From: Candidatus Aenigmatarchaeota archaeon
Lineage (GTDB): Archaea > Aenigmatarchaeota > Aenigmatarchaeia > QMZP01
Direction: 5' to 3'
Length of the DNA: 5,801 nucleotides
Assembly (NCBI GenBank): GCA_016202745.1
Contig: JACQOB010000123.1
Coordinates: forward strand, 1 to 5,801
The position numbers and the translations under genes were made by a program. A model generated the notes under the pieces. That model searched no databases and was not told the DNA's origin. It saw only the letters and a list, made by a program, of their open reading frames with translations. Below, piece by piece: positions 5,129 to 5,801 of the stretch; position 1 is the stretch's first letter, and the number at the start of each line of letters is the position of its first letter.

Positions 5129-5141
5129 ACTATCTGATAGT
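5129..5141 (+). promoter_or_regulatory. Perfect palindrome before the two-gene operon
   Basis: ACTATC-T-GATAGT is a perfect inverted repeat around a central T. It lies between the TATA region and the ATG at 5148, where a bound repressor would block transcription. ACTATC half sites also occur at 4133, 4367 and 5680. Confidence 0.4.
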
Positions 5142-5147
5142 GATTAT

Positions 5148-5438
5148 ATGGGATTCATATCTAGAATGAGCATTCTGTTGAGAGACCCTCCCATGAGGGC
5201 CTATCTCCACGAAGCCGGGAACGAAGTCTACCGTGGCGGAGGCAGAAGCGTTTCGGAAAATGCGGCAGCATATCTGCTTGACTATGTCGACTCCAGCCCC
5301 AGCCTTGTTGGAAAATACCAGTTTATCCTTGCAGCCCTCTGGGGGAACAGGAGCGACAGGCTGATTGACATGATGGGCTTCAGCGACATTGGCGAGGAAA
5401 AATGGCCGGGCAATGCTGACATACAGGGTGGGGAGTGA
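5148..5438 (+). CDS. Hypothetical protein, 96 residues (first gene of operon)
   Basis: I do not recognise it. It is soluble and probably mostly helical. The N-terminus MGFISRMSILLRDPPMRAYL is followed by a Gly/Arg turn (YRGGGRSVSEN), helices AAAYLLDYV and LVGKYQFILAALWG, and an acidic tail, GFSDIGEEKWPGNADIQGGE. The ATG at 5148 fits the strong TATA region just upstream. A later ATG (5166) is possible but less well placed. Its GC is clearly higher than that of the divergent vapBC pair. It overlaps the next gene by four bases (GTGA), so the two products are made together and may act as a pair. Nothing in the sequence gives a function. Confidence 0.65.
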   Translation: MGFISRMSILLRDPPMRAYLHEAGNEVYRGGGRSVSENAAAYLLDYVDSSPSLVGKYQFILAALWGNRSDRLIDMMGFSDIGEEKWPGNADIQGGE

Positions 5439-5671
5439 CTAACGGCGTTTATGTGCCCCTGGACAGGATGCCCGCGGGTGGCCCTGAACCAAGGCCTTTC
5501 ATTTGCGGCGACACTGCCATAGCGCTGGGCGCTGAAGAGGCCCACAGAAGGACAGTGGGAAGCATCCAGGAATACGCCACCACATGGCCCAACCTGGGCG
5601 CGCTCGAGCCGCCGCTGTCGTTCACAAGGGAATATGTCAGGCCCGAGGATTTTCCGAACCCTAGATTATAG
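5435..5671 (+). CDS. Hypothetical protein, 78 residues (second gene of operon)
   Basis: I do not recognise it. It starts at GTG 5435 inside the stop of the preceding gene, with an AGGGTGGGG purine run just before it as SD, the classic coupled GTGA overlap. An ATG at 5468 preceded by ACAGG is a possible shorter start (67 residues). The protein has a Pro/Gly-rich N-terminal third (VPLDRMPAGGPEPRPFICGD), one likely helix (TAIALGAEEAHRRTVGSIQE) and a Pro-rich C-terminus ending PEDFPNPRL, with no membrane segment. It could be the continuation of the first ORF after a frameshift. The well-formed SD and overlap argue for a separate gene. Confidence 0.6.
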   Translation: MTNGVYVPLDRMPAGGPEPRPFICGDTAIALGAEEAHRRTVGSIQEYATTWPNLGALEPPLSFTREYVRPEDFPNPRL

Positions 5672-5672
5672 A

Positions 5673-5699
5673 ATAAATCACTATCCAGCGCCTCACTTT
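5673..5699 (+). repeat. Direct repeat, right copy (partner at 4360-4386)
   Basis: It matches the left copy at 22 of 27 positions and begins 1 bp after the stop of the second operon gene. It runs straight into a T-rich stretch, so part of it may belong to that gene's 3' end. Confidence 0.55.
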
Positions 5700-5708
5700 T
5701 CTGTTTTG
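5695..5708 (+). terminator. T-rich 3' end of the two-gene operon
   Basis: Two T4 runs (ACTTTTCTGTTTTG), about 25 bp after the last stop, suit archaeal termination, which needs T tracts and no hairpin. The rest of the window to 5801 is C- and T-rich on this strand. I see no gene in it, only short repeats of CTCACTTTT (5692, 5761). Confidence 0.3.
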
Positions 5709-5801
5709 CCGTGCATTCGCCCCTTCCATCCACTGCCAACCCTCACCCAGGCCCACAACTCTCACTTTTGTATTTGGGGCAAAACTTGCAAAAGTACATA
5801 G

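Noticed and set aside
4360..5699. Integron-like cassette or CRISPR explanation for the direct repeats
   Set aside because: There are only two copies, 1.3 kb apart, with no attC-type RYYYAAC/GTTRRRY ends, no regular spacers and no integrase in the window.
5449..5739. 96-codon minus-strand frame at the right end
   Set aside because: It is antisense to the second operon gene, which has a coupled start and SD. The frame lacks a good start and any motif.
5703..5795. Inverted pairs GTTTTGCC/GGCAAAAC and ACTTTTG/CAAAAGT near the right edge
   Set aside because: They are short arms in low-complexity T- and C-rich DNA, the first pair 67 bp apart. They could arise by chance, and nothing else marks a mobile-element end.

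Overview
The window looks archaeal. TATA boxes of the TTTAAA / CTTAAATT / TTTATATA type sit 25-40 bp ahead of most starts. Several starts look leaderless, others have GGTG-type Shine-Dalgarno sites, and codon use is rich in AGG and ATA. The gene set (VapBC toxin-antitoxin, Cdd1-like helix-hairpin-helix protein, membrane GT2 glycosyltransferase, PRPP-synthetase relative) fits an archaeon, but the phylum cannot be read from it. Base composition is mosaic. The glycosyltransferase is very GC-rich (40 of 60 bases at 181-240). The LysM gene, the vapBC pair and the extreme left end are AT-rich (18 of 60 at 961-1020, 21 of 60 at 4681-4740, 18 of 60 at 1-60).

Layout. At 1-136 (minus) lies an internal piece of a Gfo/Idh/MocA-type sugar-nucleotide dehydrogenase. 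It abuts, head to head, a membrane GT2 glycosyltransferase that lacks its catalytic N-terminal half (140-721, plus). Both genes are cut at the same point, about 134-140, so this is a rearrangement breakpoint or an assembly chimera. A secreted single-LysM protein (723-1100, minus) converges on the glycosyltransferase with a 1-bp gap. It diverges from an unrecognised 408-residue soluble protein (1209-2435, plus).

Next is a plus-strand transcription unit. It starts with a 30-codon ORF (2499-2591) whose peptide resembles the N-terminus of the following gene. That gene is a 401-residue PRPP-synthetase relative (2578-3783) with an altered PRPP-binding loop and extra N- and C-terminal segments. A Cdd1-like helix-hairpin-helix protein (3800-4075, minus) converges on it and is divergent from a small, apparently frameshifted ORF (4198-4328, plus).

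The right-hand 1.4 kb holds a vapBC module (minus, 4388-5027) divergent from a two-gene operon of unknown small proteins (5148-5671, GTGA overlap). This block is bracketed by two imperfect direct repeats (4360-4386 and 5673-5699). Palindromes overlie both divergent promoters. This block, together with the micro-duplicated leader of the PRPP-synthetase relative, is the most interesting part of the window. The large unknown protein and the two-gene operon could not be assigned a function from sequence alone.
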